DNA of 52,490 nucleotides from Candidatus Izimoplasma sp. ZiA1 (GCA_002285055.1 NQYJ01000014.1:1-52490); one strand, 5' to 3'; counted from the first letter of the stretch, positions 8,300 through 16,910 are shown. The notes: generated from the letters alone by a model not told the origin. Numbers and translations: made by a program.

Positions 8300-8635
8300 T
8301 TATACCTCTTCATTTTTAGTTCCGTTTGAATGTATAACACAATATCGGTTTGTAGTTTTATCAGTTTTAAACTCATCAACAAGTTGTCTTGAATGTCTTG
8401 GTCTTTCTACATATCTTTCGAATTGTCTTAGCATTGCAATTTCATCAATTTTACCTTTTATCAACAATCCATATCTATTATGTTCTTTTTCCATAACTAA
8501 AGTGATATCTAACTCTCCTAAAAGTGGATGAGTAAGTGAGTGTGAAACTTCAGTTATTTTATAATCATGTTTACCTAAATGATTTAGAATTATAAGTCTA
8601 AAAGAGGACCTTATAATTTCCCCTCTTTTGTAAGC
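8300..8635 (-). pseudogene. PD-(D/E)XK nuclease remnant
   Basis: An open frame of 112 codons without ATG, GTG or TTG in its first half reads like the N-terminal part of a PD-(D/E)XK family nuclease: a helical lead, then SHSLTHPLLGELDITLV (catalytic Asp), HNRYGLLIKGKIDEIAML and QFERYVERP. Related proteins have I-E-x-K at the third position; here it is IKGK, so the catalytic Glu appears to be Lys. The only usual start codon is the ATG at 8494, after the catalytic Asp. I infer a decayed gene. It lies directly downstream of the helicase gene. Confidence 0.5.
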
Positions 8636-8642
8636 TTAATAA

Positions 8643-11612
8643 TTATTTTAATAATGGGATTAAGATTTCTTTTAACATACGATATCTTCTAGCATCTCTG
8701 TTATTTATGTATATGATTTTTAATCCACTTTCTTTTGCTAATTTGTTTTTCATTTCATCTCTTTTGATAACTATCGGATCATATCTATGTTCAACACCGC
8801 AAAGTTCAATTGCTAACTTTACATTATTTTTCTTATCCAATATTAAAAAATCAAAAGAAGCTCTTGTTGCATATTCATAAAGAGGATGCCCTCTATGGAT
8901 ATTCAATACTTGTTTCACATCAGTTTGTCCATTTATTTTAAATGTTTTATGATTGATGTTTAAGACTCTTTGTAATGTGTCAAAGAATAAATCTTCAAAC
9001 TTCGTATATAAATGTTTTGATGTTAGATTACTGTACTTCTTACCTACATCAGCTTGAGTAAATGTTTCTGATTTGTATTTACCTGTATATGAAATTAAAT
9101 CTTTAATATCAGAATCTTCGCCATTTGATAAATTTTCTATAGATGTTAAATCACCAACTACGATTAATTTTTCTTTTGGCCTAGTTGTAGCAACATTGAT
9201 TAATTGTCGATTATCTTTAATCCAATCATAACTACCTTTGTATGAGTCTTTTCCAATTGCTAGTGATAACAAGATTATATCTTTTTCTAGTCCTTGGAAC
9301 TTGTGTACTGTACCTATACTTACGTTGCTATTTGGTAAATGTTCTTTTATTTTCTTATCGATAAGTAATGTTTGGTTTCTATATGGTGAGATGATTCCAA
9401 CAGATTTATCTGCGGGAATTTTCTCTAACTCATTAATAATTGCGATAGCTTCTGGTAATGATGTGTTTTTCTTTTTCTCATAAAATACACTATCAACATT
9501 AATGAATTTACAATCTTCTTCTTCAATTTTTTCTACTTGGATATCTAATGATCCATTATAGTATTTTTTATTCGCAAAATTAACAATACTCTTTCTACAT
9601 CGATAATGTTTCTTTAATAGTATCAAATCGTTGATGAAATCGATTTGATTTAGTGTTTGGAGTATTGATGTCTTTTTGTAATTGTATACCTCCGGAATGG
9701 AATATTGATATACTAAATTGTTGTTTGTTGTATCGGATAATGTAACTACTGGAAGTAATTGATTAGGATCTCCAATAAATGCTGCTCTGTTTGCTTTAGA
9801 CATTGCTATGATCGCAAAGGCATTCTCACATTGTCCTGCTTCATCCATGATTAACAAATCAAAAGTTGGTTTGTCAAATGGTAAACTTCTGGTTGATATG
9901 TTTGTAGTTAAAAATATCGGGAATAAATTTTGAATTTGTGATAGATTCAAACTTAACGAACACTCTTGATATAATCCTTTTCTACTATCTTCTATTGAAC
10001 TAGAGTATATAATTTCTCTTAAATAGGAATACTTTTCATCAGACAGTTTCGTAAATGATTCAAACGATTTAATAAACAAACCAAGAAGGATTACTTCAAA
10101 ATCAATATCAAGTTCATCCAATATGTTATCAATGCTTCTTTTTGTTATCTTTGTGAGTTGTCCTTTTTGGGCAGCTCTTGACTTCATAATTGTCTCAACT
10201 TTACCTTTTAATGATTTATTATTTGTGAATATCTCAATCAATTTATCATAGTAATCAATTTTAGTTTCTACATCCTGTAGTTTAACATTCTCATCAATTA
10301 TTGTGTTGATTCTAAGTAGTTTTTCTATTTCTTTTCCTATTTTACTCTTATATTCTTCTTTTAACTTCGTTATATTTATTTCACTTTTAATTGATTCAAT
10401 ATATTTATGTGCTTTTTTGATATAACTTAACCCTTTTTTAAAGTAATCTGCTGAACCAATTCTCATCATTGGTACTGGTATATAATAATCTTTATACTTT
10501 AAATGTCTTAATTTGTTAAATATATTATCTACTGCCGAGTTTGTGTAAGAAGTTACTAATGTAGTTTCATTATTTAATACTGATGATACTATCATGTTCA
10601 CTATTGTAGCTGATTTACCTGTTCCAGGAGGGCCTTGTACATAAGTAAGATCGTTATTTATTACTGAGTGTGTAGCCATAACTTGATCTGCGTTTACTTT
10701 ATTGTCTATAAAGTATATATTTTTGTTATTGCTTAATAAAGGCTTTTGATATTTTCCGAAGAATGCTTTTATTACAGGTGTTACTTCATTTTTAGAGTAT
10801 ATTATGTCTTTGATCTTTTGATAATCTTTTCTTGGACTTAATGATAAATCTATTTTCAGTTTGAATATTTGTGGATTTTCTTCAAATACAGGTTCATGTG
10901 TTGCTACAGATTTGATTTGTTCTTGTAATTGCTCTAGATTACCTTTAAAAATACTTGAATCTATATCAGGCGTTTTTGTAAGTTTAGCAATGTTTCTTTG
11001 ATGAAAAACTTGTTCATTAGTATCCATTGTTATTTCTTGATTAAATACATTTAATGATACAGCAATATATACTAAAGGAATTATCTCTTTTTCAAAATTA
11101 GAAATTGATAATACATTAAAAGCTAGTTTATACTTTTCTTTAACTTTATCCTGATTTACATTAAGCATTTTTAAGATATTATCTACTTCTTCTTTATTTA
11201 GTTTCATTCTTTTCTTATATGTATTCACATATGAAACATCATCTGTGTTTTCTATACAATCAATATAATAATTCAATATGTGCTTTTCATTGATTTCATC
11301 AGTAAAATAATTATTTACTTTCGGTACCTTAATAAATTTCTTTAAGTCACTCTTAATAAAATTTTTTGTTCCCTCAACGCATCTTGCATCTTTTATTCTT
11401 TCTAAATCAATAGTTATTTGCTTATATCCTTTATATTGATAGTTATATGATAGACCAGTTATTTTTGAGTTATCACCATCAAAACTGATACTCTTAATAC
11501 CAAAGAAGTAAAAAGTGTTGGTTTCACTTTTATTTATATAATCTAAGTATAATAACTCACCTGTTTCAACTGCTCTTTTTATACTAGAACGTATTTTAAA
11601 ACTAACACCCAT
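8643..11612 (-). CDS. SF1 (UPF1/DNA2-like) helicase with C-terminal DUF2726-like nuclease domain
   Basis: The ATG at 11612 is chosen because GGAGGAAGATT precedes it; the product is 989 residues. An N-terminal part (about 1-85) with IRSSIKRAVETGELLYLDYIN resembles a WYL-type domain. The helicase core has Walker A GPPGTGKS (about residue 327), DEAG in LLIMDEAGQCENA, GDPNQLLPV, HYRCRKSIVNFANKKYY, GTVHKFQGLEKDIILLS and NVATTRPKEKLIVVGD. The last 100 residues resemble DUF2726-type endonucleases (FEDLFFDTL, SFDFLILD, AIELCGVEH). Fusions of this kind are common in defence islands; that function is inferred. A leader with competing hairpins precedes it. The original start at 11639 would add nine residues without a ribosome site. 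Confidence 0.85.
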   Translation of the reverse strand: MGVSFKIRSSIKRAVETGELLYLDYINKSETNTFYFFGIKSISFDGDNSKITGLSYNYQYKGYKQITIDLERIKDARCVEGTKNFIKSDLKKFIKVPKVNNYFTDEINEKHILNYYIDCIENTDDVSYVNTYKKRMKLNKEEVDNILKMLNVNQDKVKEKYKLAFNVLSISNFEKEIIPLVYIAVSLNVFNQEITMDTNEQVFHQRNIAKLTKTPDIDSSIFKGNLEQLQEQIKSVATHEPVFEENPQIFKLKIDLSLSPRKDYQKIKDIIYSKNEVTPVIKAFFGKYQKPLLSNNKNIYFIDNKVNADQVMATHSVINNDLTYVQGPPGTGKSATIVNMIVSSVLNNETTLVTSYTNSAVDNIFNKLRHLKYKDYYIPVPMMRIGSADYFKKGLSYIKKAHKYIESIKSEINITKLKEEYKSKIGKEIEKLLRINTIIDENVKLQDVETKIDYYDKLIEIFTNNKSLKGKVETIMKSRAAQKGQLTKITKRSIDNILDELDIDFEVILLGLFIKSFESFTKLSDEKYSYLREIIYSSSIEDSRKGLYQECSLSLNLSQIQNLFPIFLTTNISTRSLPFDKPTFDLLIMDEAGQCENAFAIIAMSKANRAAFIGDPNQLLPVVTLSDTTNNNLVYQYSIPEVYNYKKTSILQTLNQIDFINDLILLKKHYRCRKSIVNFANKKYYNGSLDIQVEKIEEEDCKFINVDSVFYEKKKNTSLPEAIAIINELEKIPADKSVGIISPYRNQTLLIDKKIKEHLPNSNVSIGTVHKFQGLEKDIILLSLAIGKDSYKGSYDWIKDNRQLINVATTRPKEKLIVVGDLTSIENLSNGEDSDIKDLISYTGKYKSETFTQADVGKKYSNLTSKHLYTKFEDLFFDTLQRVLNINHKTFKINGQTDVKQVLNIHRGHPLYEYATRASFDFLILDKKNNVKLAIELCGVEHRYDPIVIKRDEMKNKLAKESGLKIIYINNRDARRYRMLKEILIPLLK

Positions 11613-11627
11613 AATCTTCCTCCAAAT

Positions 11628-11658
11628 AAAAAGCCTCAAAGGGCTAAAAACAAGCCCT
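11628..11658 (-). promoter_or_regulatory. Attenuator-like leader of the helicase gene
   Basis: In the transcript, AGGGCT pairs with AGCCCT (plus 11653-11658 with 11640-11645), but the second arm also pairs with GGCT followed by TTTTT (11632-11645), forming a terminator immediately before the ribosome site. The two hairpins are mutually exclusive, the usual layout of an attenuator. Whether it is regulated is unknown. Confidence 0.45.
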
Positions 11659-11700
11659 CGTTTTAATACTTAATTATAACATAAAGACTTATATGTAAAA

Positions 11701-11722
11701 AGACCGAATTAATCGGTCTTTT
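11701..11722. terminator. Intrinsic terminator to the left of junction repeat A
   Basis: AGACCGA and TCGGTCT form a 7-bp stem with loop ATTAA, flanked by an A-run and TTTT. It separates the helicase promoter region from the ATPase operon. Confidence 0.7.
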
Positions 11723-11737
11723 AGCATTAAATTCATC

Positions 11738-11770
11738 TCGTTGTATCATCTTTAGTTGCAACTTATTATC
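11738..11770. repeat. Junction repeat, copy A
   Basis: CGTTGTATCATCTTTAGTTG followed by CAACTTATTATC matches the right half of copy B almost base for base, including the palindromic AGTTGCAACT. It lies 57 bases beyond the 3' end of the small ORF that ends the ATPase operon. Confidence 0.6.
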
Positions 11771-11826
11771 ATATGCGTATGATACATAGGACACACACTG
11801 TTTAATTTTCATCATCGTCCACTCTT

Positions 11827-11952
11827 CTAATTGTGGCAAAAACTTATAGGCCTATATGGCATCCTTCTTTTTGTAATTGCATTACTGCATAAGTTAAATT
11901 TTGACGTTAAATCCTCATACATAAACTTTTCAACTACTATTTGAGCAAACAT
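11827..11952 (-). CDS. Small ORF of 41 residues downstream of the ATPase gene
   Basis: An ATG at 11952 is preceded by a very strong ribosome site (GTGAGGGG, five bases away), 34 bases after the ATPase stop. The product (MFAQIVVEKFMYEDLTSKFN...) matches no family I know. It could be a third gene of the operon or a truncated remnant, since a different frame stays open beyond its stop. The rest of the 347-base gap from 11640 to 11986 holds the leader, terminator and repeat listed separately. Confidence 0.35.
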   Translation of the reverse strand: MFAQIVVEKFMYEDLTSKFNLCSNAITKRRMPYRPISFCHN

Positions 11953-11986
11953 AAAATCCCCTCACTTACTATTGTTTAGTTATTAT

Positions 11987-14254
11987 TTAGTCCTCAAACT
12001 CAATATTGAATAAATCTTCTTGAATCCCAAATGCACTTATCACTGTGATATTATCCCCAAGGACTTTTAATTTCTCTAACGTCCATTCTTCATCATTTGC
12101 TACAGGAATTGTGCTAAAGTCTTTAAGAACTAATTGAACTTTTTCTTTTGTCACTTTAAACTCAGGTACATTAATATCTTGTTCAAAACTCATCAAGATG
12201 TATTTCAAATGGAATGGGACGTACCCTTCAATCGATTGTACTGTGTATATGTTAGTAATCAGACTCATGCGGTATATTGCGTATAGGTATATTTCTTTCC
12301 TAAGTTTTTTGTCTTGCTCTAATACATCAACTGTTAATGCTCTTGTAATGATGATGTAATACTCGAGATATGCAAATTCTTTTAAACCACTTGTCTCAAG
12401 TAAATAAGCTATTCTCAATCTTGTGATGAGATATTTCAGGTTCCATTTATAGTCCCTCTTGATCGCTACATAGTTGAGTGTATAGTTAATGTACTTATCA
12501 AAATATTCTATAAATATTTCATATAACTCCTCGACATTTTTTATCGAGTTTATTAAGTTATAGGCAAACCGATAGATGCTTGTATCAATAAGTTTATAGT
12601 CATGATCGGTAATTCTTTTAAACTGTACTTTCAATCTATAATCTTCTATACTTGCATCGATGAAGATTTTATTGTACTCAAGTACTTTTTCAGGATGAGT
12701 TGGCGTATACACTCTTGTGAGTACCTTAGCGCAGTTTCTTATATCCCAAACTAGTTCATTATAATCGTAAACCTCATATGATTCATATGCTACTTTGTAA
12801 GCTAATGAATAGATATTACGATATCTGAGATCACATCTATACTCTAAATCAGATCCGCATTTATCTATAAGCAAAATGAAATCATGAAGAAGGTTGAAGT
12901 CCTCACCTACGAACTTATACTTTGTTACATCATCGATAAACGTCAATGCTCCCGTTGTTCTTATTTCATCTAAATCTTCTGTAGTTATTGCATGAATTAT
13001 AATCGATGAGATTTTCTTATAAAAACCCAGAAGCATCTCATCTATTTCTTCATCAGCTTCTTGTAAAACTGTTGTGGCGAATGAATCATCTAAATAGTAA
13101 AATCCCTCCCTATCCTCTAGGTATTTTATTTCTTTTAGTAACATAATTATTTCTTTTACTTGTACAATATCAAACACCTCGATTGGATTGTCTTTGAGTA
13201 TTACTTGCTCTAAAAATCCTTTTCGCCATGTTCGTAGTTTTGATAATAGGTATACAATCTTCATTTGTACTGCTGTAAACCTAGATAAAAACTCATTTAA
13301 ATAAGTTTGTTCATCCTTATAATCGTTCACTTTATCATAATCAAAAAGTCCTTCAGCAGTAGTCATTATTGAGATTAATCGCATCATGTTTGAAGGAATA
13401 AAATGTGTATAAAAAAATACTTTATCAATTAGATAATCTTTTTTCTCTTGATCTAGTACATCACTTTCAAAAAATCTATGATTGTTTAGGAATGTAATAG
13501 CCTCTTCTCTTGTAAAAGGTGATACTTTGTAGAAGTAAGAAGGCCTTTTAAAATCAATCTCATTTACACTAGTTATAATCCAGTTAAAGTCTTTTAATAC
13601 TTTCAGTATCCCATCGCTCTTTGAAGTTAGCCAGTGATCTTTCCTTTTCCCCATAAAAATGTTGTTAAAGGCAACATCGTAATCCTCAAGTATTACAAAG
13701 AAACTTTTGCTTTCCTTTTCAATGTAATGTTTTATGTCTTTATCTAACATTCTAACAAGAAGATTGAGAAGGTTGTTTGTTGAGTATTCTTTTGCCTTTT
13801 GTAATTCTTCATAATCCTTTTCCATCTTCTTTTTATTGGTATAGTTACCTATCTTATAGATGAGATCAAGACCAACATCTGCAAGTGGGATAAAAGAAGA
13901 AAAACCCGAACCCAAATATTCTTTAAAACTATTGGTAGATTCATGTGGCAAGGCCAATCCTATATCATTTATGTATATAAGTTCAGCATAGTCATATAAT
14001 GGTAAGACTATTTTGTACTTGTTAGTCATTTGGTTTCTTATCTTTTTAAGTAAGTCATATGCATTTGCATGTTGTTCTAAATTTACTAATAAACATACAG
14101 ACTCTTTTAAATCATTTTTTATTGAAGTAATGATTTCTGATTTACCACATCCATGTTTACCATAGAAGTTATATATAGTTGGTTCAACTGATGAGTTAAA
14201 ATCACTGAAAAAGTCATCAACTTGAAGTCTATGCACATTTTTAACTTCCCCCAT
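11987..14254 (-). CDS. Large P-loop NTPase (STAND/AAA-like), defence-associated by context
   Basis: The 755-residue product has Walker A GKHGCGKS at about residues 32-39 and a Walker B-like strand FFVILEDYD near residue 190, followed by a winged-helix-like stretch and a long, mainly helical C-terminal half (about 380-740) rich in Tyr and Leu that looks like helical repeats. This layout recalls STAND/ORC-type sensors. It starts within the stop of the upstream treble-clef gene (shared base at 14254), so the two are translationally coupled. I infer an ATPase-effector pair like those in defence islands; no exact family was recognised. Confidence 0.7.
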   Translation of the reverse strand: MGEVKNVHRLQVDDFFSDFNSSVEPTIYNFYGKHGCGKSEIITSIKNDLKESVCLLVNLEQHANAYDLLKKIRNQMTNKYKIVLPLYDYAELIYINDIGLALPHESTNSFKEYLGSGFSSFIPLADVGLDLIYKIGNYTNKKKMEKDYEELQKAKEYSTNNLLNLLVRMLDKDIKHYIEKESKSFFVILEDYDVAFNNIFMGKRKDHWLTSKSDGILKVLKDFNWIITSVNEIDFKRPSYFYKVSPFTREEAITFLNNHRFFESDVLDQEKKDYLIDKVFFYTHFIPSNMMRLISIMTTAEGLFDYDKVNDYKDEQTYLNEFLSRFTAVQMKIVYLLSKLRTWRKGFLEQVILKDNPIEVFDIVQVKEIIMLLKEIKYLEDREGFYYLDDSFATTVLQEADEEIDEMLLGFYKKISSIIIHAITTEDLDEIRTTGALTFIDDVTKYKFVGEDFNLLHDFILLIDKCGSDLEYRCDLRYRNIYSLAYKVAYESYEVYDYNELVWDIRNCAKVLTRVYTPTHPEKVLEYNKIFIDASIEDYRLKVQFKRITDHDYKLIDTSIYRFAYNLINSIKNVEELYEIFIEYFDKYINYTLNYVAIKRDYKWNLKYLITRLRIAYLLETSGLKEFAYLEYYIIITRALTVDVLEQDKKLRKEIYLYAIYRMSLITNIYTVQSIEGYVPFHLKYILMSFEQDINVPEFKVTKEKVQLVLKDFSTIPVANDEEWTLEKLKVLGDNITVISAFGIQEDLFNIEFED

Positions 14255-15315
14255 TATTGTACACCCTTGTTCGTTACTTCTCTTAATGTTTCTTGAAGAG
14301 TTTTTATGTATTCAAAATATTTCAGCATTCTTTCATCTGCTTGATCTTTATTAGGAAACATTTGATTATATAAAAAATCATAAACATCTTTTTGTACATC
14401 AAGAACACAATTAGATAGATTCATACTATTCTCTACCCAATCTATTTTAGTTTGATCTATTAATGTGTATTTGTCGTTTTCACTAAAACCAATGAAGGAA
14501 CCATCTCTTTTTACAAATGTTTCTTTCTCAAATTTAATATCTTTCATCTCAACAGGTTTCGTAAAATCTAGTGGTTTCCCATCAACTCTTACTGGATGAA
14601 TATGTTGAGCAATCACTTTGCCTGTTTCAAGCAAACTTAATCCTTCAATAGGAGTATCTGATTCTTTGGACTTTAGGTCATTTTTCAAAATGATAAGTTC
14701 ATCATCTTTCATAATCCCTAACCCATTATTTACAATACCATTTACATTCTTAGCAACTATATTATCTGTTGAAATGCTTATAAAGAATAAGTCATTCACT
14801 CTTAATCCAAAACAGATTTGTGAGTTATGGAATATTGGAGTGTTCGCACCAAGAATATTCAATCCTTTGTCTTCTTTCAAGTTATAGACAACTAAGATTC
14901 TATCTTTTGTACCCATTCTAGTTTTGACACCAAATGATGGTTTAATATTAAATGGATTACTACTCATTTTATACTCACCAAGCCAAAGTGATATACGTAA
15001 CTTATCAAACCAATCAAGAAGAATATTCACTTCTTCAATATCTAACTCCAAAGAGTTTTCAACTTTTTTAAATACAGATTCAATGATGTCATCAAAATAT
15101 GTAGTGGTACATTTTTCACACTCTACAGTAGTGAAACTAAGATAAGGCAATGTTAGAACTCTTGGTTTTAGTTCTTGTTCTAAAATAGCCTTTAAATCAA
15201 CACCTAATGTTAAATCTCTTGTAATATCTCCTGTCTTTTTAATTAACCATTCCGGAAACACCTTTACTTCATTATTTCTTGTAACTACACTTCCACAATT
15301 AATACATTTTTTCAT
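14254..15315 (-). CDS. Treble-clef zinc protein with degenerate HNH-like N-terminus
   Basis: The ATG at 15315 (MKKCINCGS) is preferred over an upstream ATG because a G-rich ribosome site lies just before it; 353 residues. The N-terminus has CxxC (Cys4, Cys7), then VFPEWL, then a second CxxC (Cys66, Cys69), the frame of HNH/treble-clef nucleases found in anti-phage operons. However, the usual EHIFPxWL reads VKVFPEWL and the CxxCN reads CEKCT, so the catalytic His and Asn appear missing. The remaining 280 residues are unrecognised. It is the first gene of an operon with the ATPase. It may be a zinc-binding sensor, not an enzyme. Confidence 0.6.
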   Translation of the reverse strand: MKKCINCGSVVTRNNEVKVFPEWLIKKTGDITRDLTLGVDLKAILEQELKPRVLTLPYLSFTTVECEKCTTTYFDDIIESVFKKVENSLELDIEEVNILLDWFDKLRISLWLGEYKMSSNPFNIKPSFGVKTRMGTKDRILVVYNLKEDKGLNILGANTPIFHNSQICFGLRVNDLFFISISTDNIVAKNVNGIVNNGLGIMKDDELIILKNDLKSKESDTPIEGLSLLETGKVIAQHIHPVRVDGKPLDFTKPVEMKDIKFEKETFVKRDGSFIGFSENDKYTLIDQTKIDWVENSMNLSNCVLDVQKDVYDFLYNQMFPNKDQADERMLKYFEYIKTLQETLREVTNKGVQ

Positions 15316-15373
15316 AGACTTTTCCCCCCGTCCCATAATACTTAAACTATACCATAATTATATTTCAATATTT

Positions 15374-15383
15374 AGGTCATATA
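15374..15383 (-). promoter_or_regulatory. Shared upstream motif of the treble-clef/ATPase operon
   Basis: In the direction of transcription the region reads TATATGACCT followed about 20 bases later by GGTATAGT. The same TATATGACCT and GGTATGAT occur upstream of the HEPN operon (16892-16901), so the two modules have related promoters. The exact -35/-10 assignment is uncertain. Confidence 0.4.
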
Positions 15384-15490
15384 GTAGACTAAGCGGTTAT
15401 TAATCAGTGGGAACCGCTTTGGTCATCTGCGTATTATTATACTATAATTTTATGCTATTTGTAAGAACAAATCTGTCCTTGGTCCAATAT

Positions 15491-15586
15491 AAAAAGCCTA
15501 CAAGGTCTTTGTTATGCCGCGCATGTCATAAGTTGCAATTATTTATGGTGCATCGTCGTATCACTTTTAGTTGCAACTTACTATTG
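15491..15586. repeat. Junction repeat, copy B (long form) with inverted arms
   Basis: This is the fullest copy: a terminator-like AAAAAGCC...GGTCTTT, then GTTATGC, CATGTCATAAGTTGCAATTA, a central part, and TAGTTGCAACTTAC. TAAGTTGCAA (15529-15538) and TTGCAACTTA (15571-15580) are perfect inverted repeats. Copies A, C and D are related to parts of it. It lies 34 bases past the HEPN operon's last stop. Confidence 0.65.
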
Positions 15587-15619
15587 ATTATATATGAACC
15601 TTTTTTAAGGTGTGAGACA

Positions 15620-16057
15620 TTAGAACCCTCTCAAATCATGTAATCTATCACTTAATTGATTATTGAAATCTATGAAGGCTTTAAGAAACTCCTCGTTAAT
15701 TTCATATTGCTGTTGAGTATCCGGATTTTTAGTTGCCAAAATCTGCTCGTTTGTACTACTCGTAATTCTAAAACTGTGAACAATTCGATTTCTTAAATTA
15801 ATTATCTCTCTTAACAACTCAATAATTTCTTCAACATGTTCTTGGGGAATAGTTTTCTGAACAGCACTATATATTTTCTTCATTCTATTAACATCAACAA
15901 GATCGTGCCAATTATACAGTTGTTGAGTATCATTTCTCAAAATGTTCTCTATCAAAAAGGAATAATTTGAGCTGAAAATAGAGATTGATATACCTAACAA
16001 CAATAAGTACTCTTCTTTGGGGAGCGAGATTCTAGTCAATCTACTCAATATCATCAT
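15620..16057 (-). CDS. HEPN-domain protein 1 (candidate RNase), second gene of a HEPN pair
   Basis: The 145-residue, nearly all-helical product carries LRNRIVHSF, the R-x4-H motif (Arg89, His94) that forms the active site of HEPN ribonucleases when two protomers pair. It starts 17 bases inside the upstream HEPN gene, with GAGGAG just ahead, so it is translationally coupled to it. HEPN proteins act as toxins or abortive-infection RNases. The upstream neighbour also has an intact motif, suggesting a heterodimer or a toxin/antitoxin pair of two HEPN folds. The start may be the first or second ATG or a nearby TTG. Confidence 0.65.
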   Translation of the reverse strand: MMILSRLTRISLPKEEYLLLLGISISIFSSNYSFLIENILRNDTQQLYNWHDLVDVNRMKKIYSAVQKTIPQEHVEEIIELLREIINLRNRIVHSFRITSSTNEQILATKNPDTQQQYEINEEFLKAFIDFNNQLSDRLHDLRGF

Positions 16058-16499
16058 ACTCCTCTTGTAATTGATCTATAAGGTCTACAAGAAAAGAATT
16101 ATATTTCTCAGCTTGAGTTAAGAAGTTACCAAGATATCCCTTTCGATTAATCATGAATGAATAATTTTTTGCTTGTTCTTCAAAGTCATTCTCCTTAAAA
16201 AAGTGGTGTACCAAATCATTACGTTTCCCTAAAATTTCTTCAAGTTCTTCTGTTTGAGAAGCGTTCAATACATAGAAATTTTTTATAGTTTTTATTACAG
16301 TCCCCATAGTCTTGTTTGATAATTTTTCTCTCAAATCATCAGCTTCTGATTCTGCTTGTTCAAATACTTTGTTAGGTACACTGCTTTTATTATCAAATAT
16401 CGTCAAGATTCTCCTCAATCGTGCGACTTCAACTAAATTATATTCAATGTATTGAACAATTTGAATCAAAGACCCTATTTTACGATATAGTTCTTCCAT
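16041..16499 (-). CDS. HEPN-domain protein 2 (candidate RNase), first gene of a HEPN pair
   Basis: The 152-residue helical product has KRNDLVHHFF with Arg93 and His98 of the HEPN R-x4-H motif, in the usual position near the start of the last helices. An AGGAGGT site precedes the ATG. It is upstream of, and overlaps, HEPN protein 1, and it follows 21 bases after the remains of an Ntn-hydrolase-like gene. Sequence similarity to protein 1 outside the motif looks low, so this is not a recent duplication. RNase activity and a defence role are inferred from the motif and context. Confidence 0.7.
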   Translation of the reverse strand: MEELYRKIGSLIQIVQYIEYNLVEVARLRRILTIFDNKSSVPNKVFEQAESEADDLREKLSNKTMGTVIKTIKNFYVLNASQTEELEEILGKRNDLVHHFFKENDFEEQAKNYSFMINRKGYLGNFLTQAEKYNSFLVDLIDQLQEEYDDIE

Positions 16500-16520
16500 G
16501 AATTACCTCCTATATAAATA

Positions 16521-16794
16521 TTAATCCGATAAACTTAATCTTTCAAAATGATTATGGAATCTTATCATATAATAAGAATTAAATCTTTCTTGATGTTCTT
16601 CCAAAGAAGCTTTTTCAAATTCATCAAACTTCTTGTGCAGAAGCCCTATATATTGTATCAGTAACAAATGTTTTATGTGCAGAATCAGATTGAGTCACAT
16701 TTTTAATCCCAACTGATTTGTTACTAATTGAAAGTTTTCTGTCACTAGAGAATACAATACCTTCTCTAACATAAGTTGTAATAATTAATGACAT
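16521..16794 (-). pseudogene. Ntn-hydrolase-like gene remnant upstream of the HEPN pair
   Basis: From the ATG at 16794 (AAGGAGGG nearby) the frame reads MSLIITTYVREGIVFSSDRK and continues to HKTFVTDTIYR, like the N-terminus of proteasome-like Ntn-hydrolase family hypotheticals, then stops after about 56 residues. A different frame then gives a C-terminal-looking LLHKKFDEFEKASLEEHQ... ending at 16521. I infer a larger gene that lost its middle and its frame. Its leader and ribosome site remain good, so it may now only drive transcription of the HEPN genes. Confidence 0.5.
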
Positions 16795-16810
16795 CTTATA
16801 TACCCTCCTT

Positions 16811-16834
16811 AAAAACAGCCCTTGAGAGGACTGT
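16811..16834 (-). promoter_or_regulatory. Terminator-like hairpin in the leader of the HEPN operon
   Basis: In the transcript ACAGTCCT pairs with AGGGCTGT (8 bp, one G-U, loop CTCA) followed by TTTTT, directly before the ribosome site AAGGAGGG. It resembles an attenuator, as does the leader of the helicase gene. Confidence 0.45.
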
Positions 16835-16891
16835 ATAGTTTTCCCCTTACGGTTTCTTATTTATATCATACCACATCATATTATAAATAAC

Positions 16892-16901
16892 AGGTCATAT
16901 A
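16892..16901 (-). promoter_or_regulatory. Shared upstream motif of the HEPN operon
   Basis: TATATGACCT in the direction of transcription, followed by GGTATGAT, matches the motif upstream of the treble-clef/ATPase operon at 15374-15383. Confidence 0.4.
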
Positions 16902-16910
16902 AGACCCAAA

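Noticed and set aside
15491..15586. A true integron attC site
   Set aside because: GTTATGC at 15511 is one base off the GTTRRRY core, but copies A, C and D do not keep it and no intI-type recombinase is present; the cassette analogy is kept only as a hypothesis.
15407..15643. Plus-strand open frame of 78 codons in the treble-clef/HEPN intergenic region
   Set aside because: It runs through the junction repeat and into the HEPN gene on the other strand, has no ribosome site and no family pattern.
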